From assembly GCA_046593355.1 (NCBI GenBank), contig JBKJNY010000082.1, positions 124,001-188,000 of the forward strand: a stretch of DNA of 64,000 nucleotides. The letters run 5' to 3'. This stretch comes from SXOA01 sp046593355 (GTDB taxonomy: Bacteria; Planctomycetota; Planctomycetia; Pirellulales; Pirellulaceae). The position numbers were made by a program, and so were the translations under genes. Below are positions 33,006 through 43,284 of this stretch, one piece after another (positions within the stretch are counted from its first letter, which is position 1; every line of letters starts with the position of its first letter). The notes under the pieces were generated by a model. It worked only from the letters and a program-made list of their open reading frames with translations, did no database searches and was not told the DNA's origin.

Positions 33006-36000
33006 ATGTTGAAGCAGCCTCACCGTTTGGCGATTTTGAGGATCATCCTCATCAAGCTCTTTGTGCTGGGCGCTCTGGTTATGGCCAGCGGCCGCTGCGT
33101 CGTGGCGGCGGATTTTTTACGCGACGTGCAGCCGATTCTGGCCGAGCACTGCGCCCAGTGTCACGGAACCGATGAAAAGGAGCGGAAAAGCGGCCTGCGA
33201 CTCGATCAGCGCGATGCGGCACTTAAGGGTGGCGAATCGGGAACAGCCGCCATTGTGCCAGGAAAACTTGAGCAAGGTGAACTCGTCCGCCGCATTACAT
33301 CCACGGACCCCGATGAAATCATGCCGCCCCCGAGTCACAAGAAACCCCTTTCGGCAGGGCAAATCGACACCCTCAAGCAATGGATCAAGGACGGGGCGAA
33401 CTACGAATCCCACTGGGCATTCACACCTCCCGTGCAGTTGCCTGTCCCGGCCGTCGGCATGGCGAGTCCGCTCGATGCGTTCGTCGTCGCTCGTTTGCAG
33501 GATCGCAAGCTCGCCCTTTCGCCGGCCGCGCCAATGGCGACACTCTGTCGCCGACTGTATCTCGATTTGACCGGCCTCCCTCCCTCGCCGGCGGAGTTGG
33601 CCGACTTTGAAAGGCTGGGTTATGAGGCGACGGTGGAGACTTTGCTGAAAAGCGAGCGGTTCGGCGAAAAGTGGGCGCGGCACTGGCTCGACGTCGCACG
33701 GTACTCCGACACCAACGGCTACGAAAAGGATCTCCAGCGCGAGCAATGGAAATGGCGGGACTGGGTCGTCGACGCACTTAACCGCGACATGCCGTACGAT
33801 CAGTTTCTCCTCGAGCAGATTGCCGGCGACCTGCTGCCGGGGGCGACGCAGGAGCAGATCATCGCCACCGGCTTTTTGCGGAACAGCATGATCAACGAGG
33901 AAGGGGCGATCGTCCCGGAGCAATTCCGGATGGTCGAAATGATCGACCGCGTGGACTGCCTCGGCAAGGCCGTGCTGGGGCTCAGCACCCAGTGTGCTCA
34001 ATGCCATTCGCACAAGTTCGATCCCTTGAGCCACGACGAGTACTACGGCATGTTCGCGTTTTTGAACAACGCGTACGAGGCTCAGTCATGGGTCTACACG
34101 CCGGACCAGCAACAGGCGATTGCCAAGGTCCAGCAGCGCATTCGCGATGCCGAAGAGCGGCTTCGCGCCGCTCGCCCGCAGTGGAAGCTGGAATTGGCGG
34201 CATGGGAGGAGCCTCTCGCTCGGCAACAGACCGAGCTGGCATGGGAACCTTTGATCGCGACGGAGCTGGGCACCATCAGCGGCCTCAACCATCCAACCCA
34301 GGAAGCTGACCGGTCCCTGCTGATGCAAGGCCATACGAGTAACGACGTCTTCATGATCAGTTCGCCGGCGCTCAGCGGGGTGACGGGATTGCGGCTAGAG
34401 GCCCTCAACCACCTCGATTTGCCGCACAACGGTCCGGGCCGCAGCCGGCTGGGGACTTGGGCAATCCAAGAAGTGGAAGTCTTCGTCAAAAAGCCGGACG
34501 GCAAGGACTGGGAGAAGCAGAAGCTCGCCAGCGCGTCGGCTGATTTTTCAGAAGCCGAAGTGAAGCAAGCGGACGGGAAGAAAGCGAGCGGCCCGGTCGC
34601 ACACTTGATCGACGGGAAGGACGATACGACCTGGAACGCCGATCACGGAGTCGGCCGCCGGAATCAGCCCTCCGTGGCCGTCCTTCAGTTTGAAAAGCCG
34701 CTGACTTTCCCCGATGGGACACAGTTCAAAATCGTCTGGCGCATGGGGGACATGCTCGGCTGTTGCCGCTGGAGCATCACCAGGCAAGCGGCTCCCACAG
34801 TGCCGCCGGTGAGTCATGCCGCCATATTGGCCCTACAGACGCCCGCGGACCAGCGCACGTCGGAGCAGCAAGCGGCCATTTTCACCGCCTGGCGAACCAG
34901 CCTGGCGGACGCCAAGGCCATCAACGATGAAATCGACGCAATCTGGAAGGACTATCCGCAAGCCGCGACCTCGATTCTGCATCTGACGGAGCGCGAGCCC
35001 GCCCATCGACGAGTCACGCATTTATTGGATCGGGGCAACTGGGATCAGCCGCGGAAAGTCATTGAGCCCAGCACGCCTGCTGCTTTTCACTCCTTTCCAG
35101 CGGATGCCCCGCGGACTCGCTTGGGATTCGCCCGCTGGCTAGCGGATCGGCGCTCGCCGTTCACGGCCCGCGTGGCGGTGAACCGAATCTGGCAGGCGAT
35201 GTTCGGCACCGGACTGGTGGAAACGCCCGAGGATTTTGGCACGCGTGCGCCGGTGCCGGAGTATCGCGAAGTCCTGGACTGGCTGGCGGTCGACTTCATG
35301 CAGCACGGCTGGAGCCAGAAGCATTTGATTCGCACGATCGTGACGAGTGCCACCTATCGGCAGTCGTCTTTCGCCTCGCCCGAGTTGCTCCAGAGCGACC
35401 CGCGCAACGTCTGGCTGGCGCGAGGGCCCAGGTTTCGGGCTGAGGCCGAGGTTGTGCGTGACATCGCCCTCAGCGTATCGGGATTGATGACGCACAAGCT
35501 GGGAGGGCCCAGCGTCATCCCGCCGGTTCCGCAAAACGTGCTCGATTACAACTACACCTATCCGTCCTACTGGAAGCCGGCCGAGGGGCCCGAGCGCTAC
35601 CGCCGCACGCTGTACGGCTTTCGCAAGCGCTCGATGCCCGATCCGGTGATGGCGAACTTCGACGGGCCCAACGGCGATTTCGCCTGCGCTCGCCGGATGC
35701 GGTCGAATACGCCGCTGGCCGCGCTCACCGGTCTCAACGAAACCATCTTCGTGGAGTCGGCCCGCTCATTGGCAATCCGAGTGCTCCGCGAAGGAGGCAA
35801 AAGCGATGCCGAGCGCGCGGACTATGCATTCGTCCTCTGTACTTCACGAAAGCCGTCACCCGAGGAGCGCCAGGCGATTCTCGATTTGCTGCAGTCGCGG
35901 CGACGGCGGCTGGCGGATGGCTGGCTCAACCCGCGGGAGGTTGCGACTGGCGACCCGGCCAAGCTGCCGAATCTGCCTGCGGAAACCACGCCGCAAGATG

Positions 36001-36065
36001 CGGCGGCCTGGACACTGGCGTCTCGCGTGCTGCTAAATCTTGACGAGACCATTTCCAAGAATTGA
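33006..36065 (+). CDS. Planctomycete cytochrome-type protein (PSCyt1-DUF1549-DUF1553)
   Basis: The 1019-residue protein has an N-terminal signal/membrane segment (about residues 10-35), then a haem-binding CAQCH (49-53) in the PSCyt1 domain. DUF1549 follows from about residue 155 (SPLDAFVVARLQDRKLALSP, LDLTGLPPSP), a middle part of about 300 residues with a discoidin-like region (IDGKDDTTWNADHG), and DUF1553 from about 700 (GFARWLADRRSPFTARVAVN). Such proteins are exported haem proteins abundant in planctomycetes; their role is unproven, with links to polysaccharide degradation. The DUF1501 gene starts 19 bp downstream, an almost universal pairing. A second such pair lies converging downstream. 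Confidence 0.93.
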   Translation: MLKQPHRLAILRIILIKLFVLGALVMASGRCVVAADFLRDVQPILAEHCAQCHGTDEKERKSGLRLDQRDAALKGGESGTAAIVPGKLEQGELVRRITSTDPDEIMPPPSHKKPLSAGQIDTLKQWIKDGANYESHWAFTPPVQLPVPAVGMASPLDAFVVARLQDRKLALSPAAPMATLCRRLYLDLTGLPPSPAELADFERLGYEATVETLLKSERFGEKWARHWLDVARYSDTNGYEKDLQREQWKWRDWVVDALNRDMPYDQFLLEQIAGDLLPGATQEQIIATGFLRNSMINEEGAIVPEQFRMVEMIDRVDCLGKAVLGLSTQCAQCHSHKFDPLSHDEYYGMFAFLNNAYEAQSWVYTPDQQQAIAKVQQRIRDAEERLRAARPQWKLELAAWEEPLARQQTELAWEPLIATELGTISGLNHPTQEADRSLLMQGHTSNDVFMISSPALSGVTGLRLEALNHLDLPHNGPGRSRLGTWAIQEVEVFVKKPDGKDWEKQKLASASADFSEAEVKQADGKKASGPVAHLIDGKDDTTWNADHGVGRRNQPSVAVLQFEKPLTFPDGTQFKIVWRMGDMLGCCRWSITRQAAPTVPPVSHAAILALQTPADQRTSEQQAAIFTAWRTSLADAKAINDEIDAIWKDYPQAATSILHLTEREPAHRRVTHLLDRGNWDQPRKVIEPSTPAAFHSFPADAPRTRLGFARWLADRRSPFTARVAVNRIWQAMFGTGLVETPEDFGTRAPVPEYREVLDWLAVDFMQHGWSQKHLIRTIVTSATYRQSSFASPELLQSDPRNVWLARGPRFRAEAEVVRDIALSVSGLMTHKLGGPSVIPPVPQNVLDYNYTYPSYWKPAEGPERYRRTLYGFRKRSMPDPVMANFDGPNGDFACARRMRSNTPLAALTGLNETIFVESARSLAIRVLREGGKSDAERADYAFVLCTSRKPSPEERQAILDLLQSRRRRLADGWLNPREVATGDPAKLPNLPAETTPQDAAAWTLASRVLLNLDETISKN

Positions 36066-36084
36066 ATTTGATCCGAGTTTGACT

Positions 36085-37518
36085 ATGAATTTTGCACAAC
36101 AACTTCAAGCCGCCAGCGCCCAATATCTGAGTCGCCGCTGGTTCCTGCGGGACTGCGGCGTCGGCTTGGCCGGCATTGCCGCCAGTTCGCTCTTGGCGGC
36201 CGAAGAGAGCGCCAAGAAACCGGCGGCCGATAATCCGCTCGCGCCGCGCTTGCCGCATTTTCCCGGCCAGGCGAAGCGCGTGATCTACATTTTCCAGGCT
36301 GGCGCGCCGAGTCATTTGGAACTCTTTGACAATAAGCCCGAACTTGTCAAGCGAAACGGGCAATTGCCGCCTGCCGAGCTGCTCAAGGGATACCGAGCCG
36401 CGTTCATCAATCCCAACTCGGCGCTCCTCGGACCCAAGTTCCCTTTTGCACGTCACGGCAAATGCGGGATGGAGCTCAGCGAAGTGCTGCCGCATACGGC
36501 CAAGATTGTCGACGAAATCTGCTTGATTCGGACGATGCAAACCGAAGCGGTCAACCACGCTCCCGCCCAGATCATGATGAACTCGGGCTCGCAGCAGTTC
36601 GGCCGGCCGAGTATCGGCTCATGGACGTTATATGGACTCGGAAGCGAATCGGCGAATCTGCCAGGCTTTGTCGTGCTTACCAGCGCCAAGGGGACGAGCG
36701 GCGGAGCGAGCAATTACGGCAACGGCTTTCTCCCGACAATCTATGGCGGCATTCCCTTCCGCAGCTCCGGCGATCCCGTCCTGTATTTGTCGAATCCGCA
36801 GGGGATCGATCCCGACACGCAACGGGCGTCGCTCGACACGTTGAACCGGCTCAATGAACTCGCCAAGACCGCCGCGGGAGACCCCGAGATAGCCGCCCGC
36901 ATCCAGAGCTACGAAATGGCCTATCGGCTGCAAACCAGCGCGCCGGAGCTTATGGACCTGAGTCAGGAAACGCAGCCGACGCTGGATCGGTACGGCATCA
37001 AGTCGCCGAAGGACGCGAATTTCGCCCGCAACTGTCTGCTGGCGCGGCGGCTCATCGAGCGCGGAGTCCGCTTCGTGCAGTTGTTCCACGAAGCCTGGGA
37101 CCAGCATGGCAACCTGACGGCGGGGGTGAAGCAGAACGCGCTCGACACCGACCAGGCCAGCGCCGCGCTGGTGATGGATTTGAAAGAGCGCGGACTCCTC
37201 CAGGACACCATTGTCATCTGGGGAGGAGAATTCGGGCGGACGCCGATGGTGCAAGGCGGCAACGACGGGCGCGACCACCACAACCGTTGCTTTAGCATGT
37301 GGCTCGCTGGCGGCGGCATGAAGGCCGGCTACATCCACGGCCAGACCGACGAGCTGGGCTTCAACGTCGCCGCGGATCCGGTCCATGTGCATGATCTGCA
37401 CGCTACCCTCCTGAATCAGCTCGGCTTTGATCACACCCGGCTCACGTACCGCTTCCAGGGGCGCGACTACCGCTTGACCGACGTGCACGGCCGGCTAGTC
37501 AAAGAACTCCTGGCCTGA
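36085..37518 (+). CDS. DUF1501 protein, Tat-exported
   Basis: The 477-residue product begins with MNFAQQLQAASAQYLSRRW; SRRWFLRDCG (near residue 16) then GLAGIAASSLLAA is a twin-arginine signal. DUF1501 is related to the alkaline phosphatase/sulfatase superfamily: seen are HLELFD and a late cluster GGEFGRTP and GRDHH, which supply likely metal ligands. It is found beside PSCyt1/DUF1549 genes as here, 19 bp downstream. An upstream in-frame ATG at 36040 lies inside the preceding gene and is less likely. Co-expression with its neighbour is probable. Confidence 0.93.
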   Translation: MNFAQQLQAASAQYLSRRWFLRDCGVGLAGIAASSLLAAEESAKKPAADNPLAPRLPHFPGQAKRVIYIFQAGAPSHLELFDNKPELVKRNGQLPPAELLKGYRAAFINPNSALLGPKFPFARHGKCGMELSEVLPHTAKIVDEICLIRTMQTEAVNHAPAQIMMNSGSQQFGRPSIGSWTLYGLGSESANLPGFVVLTSAKGTSGGASNYGNGFLPTIYGGIPFRSSGDPVLYLSNPQGIDPDTQRASLDTLNRLNELAKTAAGDPEIAARIQSYEMAYRLQTSAPELMDLSQETQPTLDRYGIKSPKDANFARNCLLARRLIERGVRFVQLFHEAWDQHGNLTAGVKQNALDTDQASAALVMDLKERGLLQDTIVIWGGEFGRTPMVQGGNDGRDHHNRCFSMWLAGGGMKAGYIHGQTDELGFNVAADPVHVHDLHATLLNQLGFDHTRLTYRFQGRDYRLTDVHGRLVKELLA

Positions 37519-37569
37519 ATCGCCGCATCAGGATCAAGGTGGTCACGATACGGACCAGGGGTCCAACCG

Positions 37570-39036
37570 CTAGATTACCTGCTTGATCGGATGCACTTCT
37601 TCGACCCCTACCAGCTTCTGGTCGAGCCCACTGTAGAAGTAGGACAGCCGATTGGGATCGAATCCCATTTGCCACAGTACCGTGGCGTGCAAGTGCTTGA
37701 CGTGGAAGGGGTGCTCCACCGCGGCGGCTCCGAGTTCGTCGGTGGTCCCCACGTTTTGGCCCCCCTTGATGCCGCCGCCGGCCATCCACATGGTGAAGCC
37801 GTAGCTGTTGTGGTCCCGTCCCGTTCCCGCGGCATACTCGGCGGTCGGCTGGCGGCCGAACTCGCCCCCCCAGACGATGAGCGTGGAATCGAGCATTCCC
37901 CGTTCCTTCAGGTCTTGTAGGAGTCCTGCGATGGGCTGGTCGGTATTGCCCGCGTGGTACTCGTGGTTTTTCACGAGGTCGCCGTGGGCGTCCCAGTTGG
38001 AGTCGCTGTGATTCCCACCGGAGTAGAGCTGGATGAACTTGACTCCGCGTTCCACCAGCCGGCGGGCGATGAGGCAACGGCGGCCAAAGTCATCCGTTGG
38101 TTTTTTATCCCCCACGCCATACAGATCGAGCGTGGCTTGGGTTTCCTGAGCCAGATCCACGGCCTCCGGCGCGCTCCGCTGCATCTTGAACGCCAGCTCG
38201 TAGGACGAAATCCGGGCGGCCAGCTCGCTGTAGTCGGCCCGGGAACCAGCGTGGTCCTCGTTGGCACTGCGCAGGGCATCCAGCAATTCGCGGCGATCCT
38301 CGGGCGTGGTGCCGACGGGCAAACTCAAATCCACCAGCGGCGCGCCCTTCGCCTTCAGAATCGTCCCCGCATGCGTCGCCGGCATATAGCCGCTCGACCA
38401 GTTCTTAGCGCCACTGATCGGTCCGCCGGTGGGATCGAGCATGACCACGAATCCAGGCAGATTGGCGTTGGGGTCGCCCAGCCCATAATTGACCCACGAA
38501 CCCAGGCACGGACTGCCGCTGAGCAGCTTGCCGCTGTTCATCATGAGCATCGCCGAGCCGTGGATGGGGCTATCGGCGGTCATCGACTTGAGGAAAGCGA
38601 TCTTGTCCACATGCCGGGCCAGCTGAGGGAAAAGTTCCGAGACCCAGAGGCCCGAGTCGCCATACTGCTTGAATTTCCATTTCGGTCCGACAATGCGGCC
38701 CTGGTTCTTCGCGCCGCCGCGGCCCTTGGTCTTGACGGCGATGGTCTTGCCATCCAGCGCGTACATATCCGGCTTGTAATCGAACGTGTCGATATGGCTT
38801 GGCCCGCCGTACATAAACAGGAAGATCACGCTCTTGGCTTTGGCCGGATGGTGCGGTGCTTGGGGCGCGAGCGAACTGGCGAGGCTCGGCGCTTCCGCGC
38901 CAGTCGCCGAGCGAGCGAAAAAGCCGTCGCTGGAAAGCAGGCCCGTGAGCCCCAGCGAGGTGAAGCCGGCTCCGGCTTGCCAGAGGAATTCCCGCCGCGT
39001 TTGGCCGCAGAAAGTATTGCGAGGTGTGTTAGTCAT
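37570..39036 (-). CDS. DUF1501 protein, Tat-exported (second copy)
   Basis: The 488-residue product carries a twin-arginine signal, QTRREFLWQAGAG, and the same family landmarks as the first copy: IFLFMYGGPSHIDTFDYKP, FGRQPTAEYAAGTGRDHN and the C-terminal HATVLWQMG. It is not a recent duplicate: alignment by eye shows only the family motifs in common. It is transcribed toward the first pair, and its stop is 51 bp from that pair's stop. Its own PSCyt partner lies 45 bp upstream (39082-41925). Confidence 0.93.
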   Translation of the reverse strand: MTNTPRNTFCGQTRREFLWQAGAGFTSLGLTGLLSSDGFFARSATGAEAPSLASSLAPQAPHHPAKAKSVIFLFMYGGPSHIDTFDYKPDMYALDGKTIAVKTKGRGGAKNQGRIVGPKWKFKQYGDSGLWVSELFPQLARHVDKIAFLKSMTADSPIHGSAMLMMNSGKLLSGSPCLGSWVNYGLGDPNANLPGFVVMLDPTGGPISGAKNWSSGYMPATHAGTILKAKGAPLVDLSLPVGTTPEDRRELLDALRSANEDHAGSRADYSELAARISSYELAFKMQRSAPEAVDLAQETQATLDLYGVGDKKPTDDFGRRCLIARRLVERGVKFIQLYSGGNHSDSNWDAHGDLVKNHEYHAGNTDQPIAGLLQDLKERGMLDSTLIVWGGEFGRQPTAEYAAGTGRDHNSYGFTMWMAGGGIKGGQNVGTTDELGAAAVEHPFHVKHLHATVLWQMGFDPNRLSYFYSGLDQKLVGVEEVHPIKQVI

Positions 39037-39081
39037 CTGTGTTGTTCTTGGGCGGACGGGACAGGAGTCCCATCCTACGAG

Positions 39082-41925
39082 TTAGTCGAGATAGAGGAAT
39101 TCATTCAGGTTGAACATGAACAGGCAGAACTTCGCTATCGCCTGGTTGCGATTCTGACCATGTTTGGATTCGTAACTAGCCACCAGTTTCCGAGCCCTTT
39201 CGAGATCCTTATCGGTGGCTTCGCGGCTCGTGGTGAGACGATAGGCGAGCTTGATTTGGGCGTCGAGATCGTCCCCGGCCTCCTTTTTTAGCCGCTCCGC
39301 GAAGGCGGCCGCCTGGTCGCTGATGAACTTGCTATTGAGAAGGGCGAAGGATTGCCCCGGCTGCGTGGTCGTAAAGCGGGCCTCGCAACTGGCATCGGTT
39401 TCTGGGAAATCAAAGCTGGCCAGCACCGGCAGGATGAGGGATCGTTTCACATGGACGTAGACGCTGCGGCGAGCTTGCTCCTCCGGGGAGGAAACATGCC
39501 AGCCATTGCCGGGAATGGATTGACCCTGCAAAACTTCGGCCTGGATTTCCGGATAAATGCTCGGTCCGAACTGCTTCAGGTTCAGCCGGCCGTCCACCGC
39601 ATGGATGCTGTCGCGCAGCTCCTCAGCGCTGAGGCGGCGCAGGTCGTGCCGCCAGAAAAGATTGTTGGCAGGGTCTTTCGCGAGCCCCTCGGGATTTCCC
39701 TGCGATGACTGCTGATAAGTTGCGCTCATCATAATGAGCTTGTGCAGCCGCTTGAGCTTCCACTCCCCTTCCATGAAGCTGCTGGCGAGCCAGTCCAAGA
39801 GCTGCGGATGGGTGGGAGGAACGCCGATTCCTCCAAAGTTATTCGGGCTCCGCACAATCCCGCGGCCAAAATGCCCCTGCCAGACGCGGTTCACCATGAC
39901 TCTCGCCGTGAGCATGTTTTCTCGCGAGGCGATCCAATTGGCGAGTGCGGTCCGCCGGCCGGCGGACTTCCGATCGGTCATAGGTGCTGGTATTTGCGGT
40001 TTCTGCGACTCGAAGAGGCTCGGAAATACCGGTTCCACTTTCATTCCCGGATTGCCCGGCATGCCGCGGCCGAGAATGAAGACTTCGGGCACAATCGGCC
40101 CCATCTCTTTCACACAGAGCGCCCGCTCAACCGGCAGGTCTTTCTTCAGCTCTTCCAGCTGCGTCAGGGCCTTTTTATAGCGGTTGGTTTCTTCTACTCC
40201 CAAAACCTCGTTGCCGTTCCCTTTGAACAGCCGGACGATATCAATCTGCTTTGCTGGCTCGACCTTGTTGACGGAGAGAGCGCGGCGTTTGAGGTCCGGC
40301 CCCGACCAGGCGACGGAAAGGCCCTTCACTCCGGTTGGGCCTTGGAAATAGTCGATGCGAATCGGCGTGCGGCCCGCCTTCAGCGTCAGCTTGGCGGATT
40401 TCTCGCTCCCTTCGCCGTGAAAGCCGTCGTATTCAATCACCGTCTTACCATCGATGGAGAGCCGGGAGCCGTCGTCGGAATCGAGGTAAAACGTGTACTC
40501 GCCGTCAGCCGGCACCTTGAGCGTACCGGTAAACACGAAACCGAACGAGAATTCGCGACTCGCCAGCGAAATGTCGAGGAGGCCGGACTCAATCTTGCCT
40601 TGATCTTCGGCCTTGAGATTGTCAAAGTCCGGGAGTTTTTCCCAGGTATCGCGGTAGAACGAATACTTGAGCTCGTCGATGTCGCGAGTTGCTGACCGAT
40701 CCGCGTCGAAGGCGGCGATGAATTTCCTTTCCAGGCGAGTAATTTCTCCCTGGATCTCGTTGAGCTTGTCGGTCCGGCTGCTGACGGCTTGCTCATACTG
40801 CTTGCGTGCATCTTCGTTCTGGAAGATTGGCTCTTCGATGTTGGGCCCGCTCGTTTGCATGGGTGTGATGTTACGCACAAACGAAACGAGCTGGTAGTAA
40901 TCGGCCTGAGTGATCGGATCGATCTTGTGATCGTGGCAGCGGGCGCAGTTGAAGGTGAGCCCCAGAAATCCTTGACCAATCGTGGTGACGAGGTCGTCCA
41001 TTCCTTCATAAAGAGCCAGGTCGCGGTCGGCCGGCTCGTCGTCCCACACGCCGAGGCGATAAAAGCCGGTCGCAATCAGCGAATCGGCAGTGACCACGGG
41101 CAACTCATCTCCAGCAAGCTGCTCCCGCAGAAAAGTGTTGTAGGGCTTGTCGGCATTCAGAGAGCGAATCACGTAGTCCCGATAACGCCAGACATGCGGC
41201 TTGGGATTATCGCGCTCGAAACTGTTGGTTTCCGCGTAACGGACAACGTCGAGCCATTTGCGCCCCCAATGCTCGCCGTAGTGCTCCGAGGCCAGCAACG
41301 TATCGATCAGACGTTCCCAACGATCAGGCCGCTCATCGCTCACGAAGTCTTGTACCTGCCGCGGACTCGGCGGGAGGCCAGTCAGATCGTAGTACGCTCG
41401 CCGCACCAAAGCGGTCTTGGCCGCCCGAGGGGACGGCTTCAGGCATGCTTCCGTCAGCTTGGCGAGAACAAAGCGATCGATCTCGTTCCCGGACCAGGCG
41501 CCGTCTTGAACCGTGGGAACTTCCGGTTTCGTCAAGGGTCGAAACGACCAATGTTTCGACCACTCCGCTCCCTCGGCGATCCAGCTCCGCAGCACATCGA
41601 TTTCCGCGGCAGAGAGGGGCTTCCCCTCGGGCGGCATCCGCACGGAATCATCGGTAGACGAGACTCGTTTGAGGAGCTCGCTCTCTTTCGGCTCTCCAGG
41701 CACAATGGCGGGCGAGCCCGATTCGGCAGCGGCCAGAGCCCGGTCGCGCGTGTTGAAGGCGATGCCGCCGGACGCCTTGCCCGACCCATGGCATTTGATG
41801 CATTTGGCGGCCAGGATGGGCTGCACGTGAAGTGCGAAATCGACTTGCTTTTCGGCGGCGAGAACTGGGCCGGCCAGCAGCAATGCGCCAACGATGACAA
41901 ACGCGGAAATGGTATGGTGCTTCAT
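39082..41925 (-). CDS. Planctomycete cytochrome-type protein with PA14 domain (PSCyt1-DUF1549-PA14-DUF1553)
   Basis: The start at 41925 (MKHHTISAFVIVG) gives 947 residues with a signal peptide cut near LAA. Haem motif CIKCH lies in PSCyt1 at about residue 43. DUF1549 follows (NEIDRFVLAKLTEACLKPSP). Between it and DUF1553 sits a PA14-like beta-barrel (about 430-545: DGEYTFYLDSDDGSRLSIDG, GRTPIRIDYFQG), a carbohydrate-binding module. DUF1553 begins near 640 (LANWIASRENMLTARVMVNR). The PA14 domain suggests binding of a glycan outside the cytoplasm (inference). Upstream partner of the DUF1501 gene at 37570, 45 bp away. Confidence 0.93.
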   Translation of the reverse strand: MKHHTISAFVIVGALLLAGPVLAAEKQVDFALHVQPILAAKCIKCHGSGKASGGIAFNTRDRALAAAESGSPAIVPGEPKESELLKRVSSTDDSVRMPPEGKPLSAAEIDVLRSWIAEGAEWSKHWSFRPLTKPEVPTVQDGAWSGNEIDRFVLAKLTEACLKPSPRAAKTALVRRAYYDLTGLPPSPRQVQDFVSDERPDRWERLIDTLLASEHYGEHWGRKWLDVVRYAETNSFERDNPKPHVWRYRDYVIRSLNADKPYNTFLREQLAGDELPVVTADSLIATGFYRLGVWDDEPADRDLALYEGMDDLVTTIGQGFLGLTFNCARCHDHKIDPITQADYYQLVSFVRNITPMQTSGPNIEEPIFQNEDARKQYEQAVSSRTDKLNEIQGEITRLERKFIAAFDADRSATRDIDELKYSFYRDTWEKLPDFDNLKAEDQGKIESGLLDISLASREFSFGFVFTGTLKVPADGEYTFYLDSDDGSRLSIDGKTVIEYDGFHGEGSEKSAKLTLKAGRTPIRIDYFQGPTGVKGLSVAWSGPDLKRRALSVNKVEPAKQIDIVRLFKGNGNEVLGVEETNRYKKALTQLEELKKDLPVERALCVKEMGPIVPEVFILGRGMPGNPGMKVEPVFPSLFESQKPQIPAPMTDRKSAGRRTALANWIASRENMLTARVMVNRVWQGHFGRGIVRSPNNFGGIGVPPTHPQLLDWLASSFMEGEWKLKRLHKLIMMSATYQQSSQGNPEGLAKDPANNLFWRHDLRRLSAEELRDSIHAVDGRLNLKQFGPSIYPEIQAEVLQGQSIPGNGWHVSSPEEQARRSVYVHVKRSLILPVLASFDFPETDASCEARFTTTQPGQSFALLNSKFISDQAAAFAERLKKEAGDDLDAQIKLAYRLTTSREATDKDLERARKLVASYESKHGQNRNQAIAKFCLFMFNLNEFLYLD

Positions 41926-42180
41926 TCGATCAAAAGTGGCGATTAGGATCATTTAGGAGCGGTTCCTCAGCCTCCTTCCAGTTTATCTCATTATCTATCC
42001 GAATTGACTTCACGGCCATGTGGAGGGCCGATAATTACCCTTCATCGATTGTCCCACGGTCCGCCAAGCTGTTGTTTCCCGTCGTTTGCTCGCTTAAGTT
42101 TGATGCCGTCCTGATGCTCAGTGTAGAGTAGAAGACCCTCCCGTACCGATAGTTCATTGCCTTCACACCCAGGAGTTCCC

Positions 42181-43284
42181 ATGCCGGCCACCCGCAACTT
42201 TTCGTCGTCCCCGCCTGGCGTTTCCACGCGGCGCTCCTTCCTGGCGGCGACGGCCGCGGCGGCAGCCGCAATTTGGTCGCAGGAAGCTATCGGACGAGAC
42301 TATGGGCCCAACGCCGCTCCAGTCCGGTATCCGGATCCAGACATTGTCGCCCTCGACAAGCGTTTCGAGCCCTACAAGTTGGGGAACACTCCAATCCAGC
42401 GGCTCTACCACAGCCAGGAAATGCTGTGGGCGGAGGGCCCCGCGTGGAGCGCCGTCGGCAAGTTCCTGCTCTGGAGTGATATTCCCAACAACGTGCAGAT
42501 GCGGTGGCTCGAAGAAGATGGCCATGTGAGTGTCTTCCGCAACCCGGCCGGCAACAGCAACGGCAACACGTTTGATTATCAAGGGCGGCAAATCTCCTGT
42601 GAGCACGGCACCCGCCGCGTGGTGCGCTATGAGCACAACGGCAAGATCACGGTGCTGGCGGATGCCTGGCAGGGCAAGAAGCTGAACGCTCCCAACGATG
42701 CCGTCGTGCATCCCGAAGACGGCGCTATCTGGTTCACCGACCCCGGTTACGGCAGCCTGATGAACTACGAGGGGGTCAAAGGCAAGTTGGAGATCAAGGA
42801 AGCCGTTTACCGGATCGACGGGAAGAGCGGCAAGCTGGAGCTCGTGACGGACGAAATCTTCAAGCCCAACGGGCTCTGCTTCTCGCCCGATTATAAGAAA
42901 CTGTATGTCGCCGACACGGGGGCCTCCCACTACCCGGATGCGCCGCGGAACATCAAAGTTTGGGACGTGGTGGACGGCAAAACGCTCGCCAAAGGACGGG
43001 AATTCGCCTCGATGAAACTCGATGGATTCGAGAAGGCCGGTTTTGCCGACGGTATTCGGGCCGACGTCGATGGCAACGTGTGGGCCAGTGCCGGCTGGGT
43101 AGGGGACGGCTACGACGGTGTGCATGTCTTTGCCCCCAGTGGCGATCGCATTGGGCAAATTCGGCTCCCAGAGATCTGCAGCAATGTCTGTTTCGGCGGC
43201 ACCAAGCGGAACCGCCTGTTCATGACCGGCAGCACTTCGCTATATGCCGTATACGTGGAAACGCAAGGAGCACATGTGACGTGA
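42181..43284 (+). CDS. SMP-30/gluconolactonase-like protein, Tat-exported
   Basis: The start at 42181 has AGGAG just upstream and gives 367 residues; the earlier ATG at 42157 lacks one. STRRSFLAATAAAA is a twin-arginine signal. The mature protein is a six-bladed propeller of the SMP-30 type. Seen: the metal Glu in LWAEGPAW, NAPNDAVV (Asn ligand), FTDPGYG, KPNGLCFSPD, and YVADTG with the late Asp. Members hydrolyse sugar lactones; in planctomycetes exported members near PSCyt genes are linked to polysaccharide use (inference). It is divergent from the PA14-bearing PSCyt gene, 255 bp away. Confidence 0.93.
   Translation: MPATRNFSSSPPGVSTRRSFLAATAAAAAAIWSQEAIGRDYGPNAAPVRYPDPDIVALDKRFEPYKLGNTPIQRLYHSQEMLWAEGPAWSAVGKFLLWSDIPNNVQMRWLEEDGHVSVFRNPAGNSNGNTFDYQGRQISCEHGTRRVVRYEHNGKITVLADAWQGKKLNAPNDAVVHPEDGAIWFTDPGYGSLMNYEGVKGKLEIKEAVYRIDGKSGKLELVTDEIFKPNGLCFSPDYKKLYVADTGASHYPDAPRNIKVWDVVDGKTLAKGREFASMKLDGFEKAGFADGIRADVDGNVWASAGWVGDGYDGVHVFAPSGDRIGQIRLPEICSNVCFGGTKRNRLFMTGSTSLYAVYVETQGAHVT

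Noticed and set aside
37954..39291. 445-residue open frame on the plus strand, opposite the second DUF1501 gene
   Set aside because: Its codons mirror the minus-strand gene, which has a Tat signal and family motifs; the frame has no signal, no domain and an Arg/Gly-rich shadow composition.
40789..41946. 385-residue open frame opposite the PA14-bearing cytochrome-type gene
   Set aside because: Shadow frame; no domain or start context, whereas the opposite strand has CXXCH, DUF1549 and PA14.
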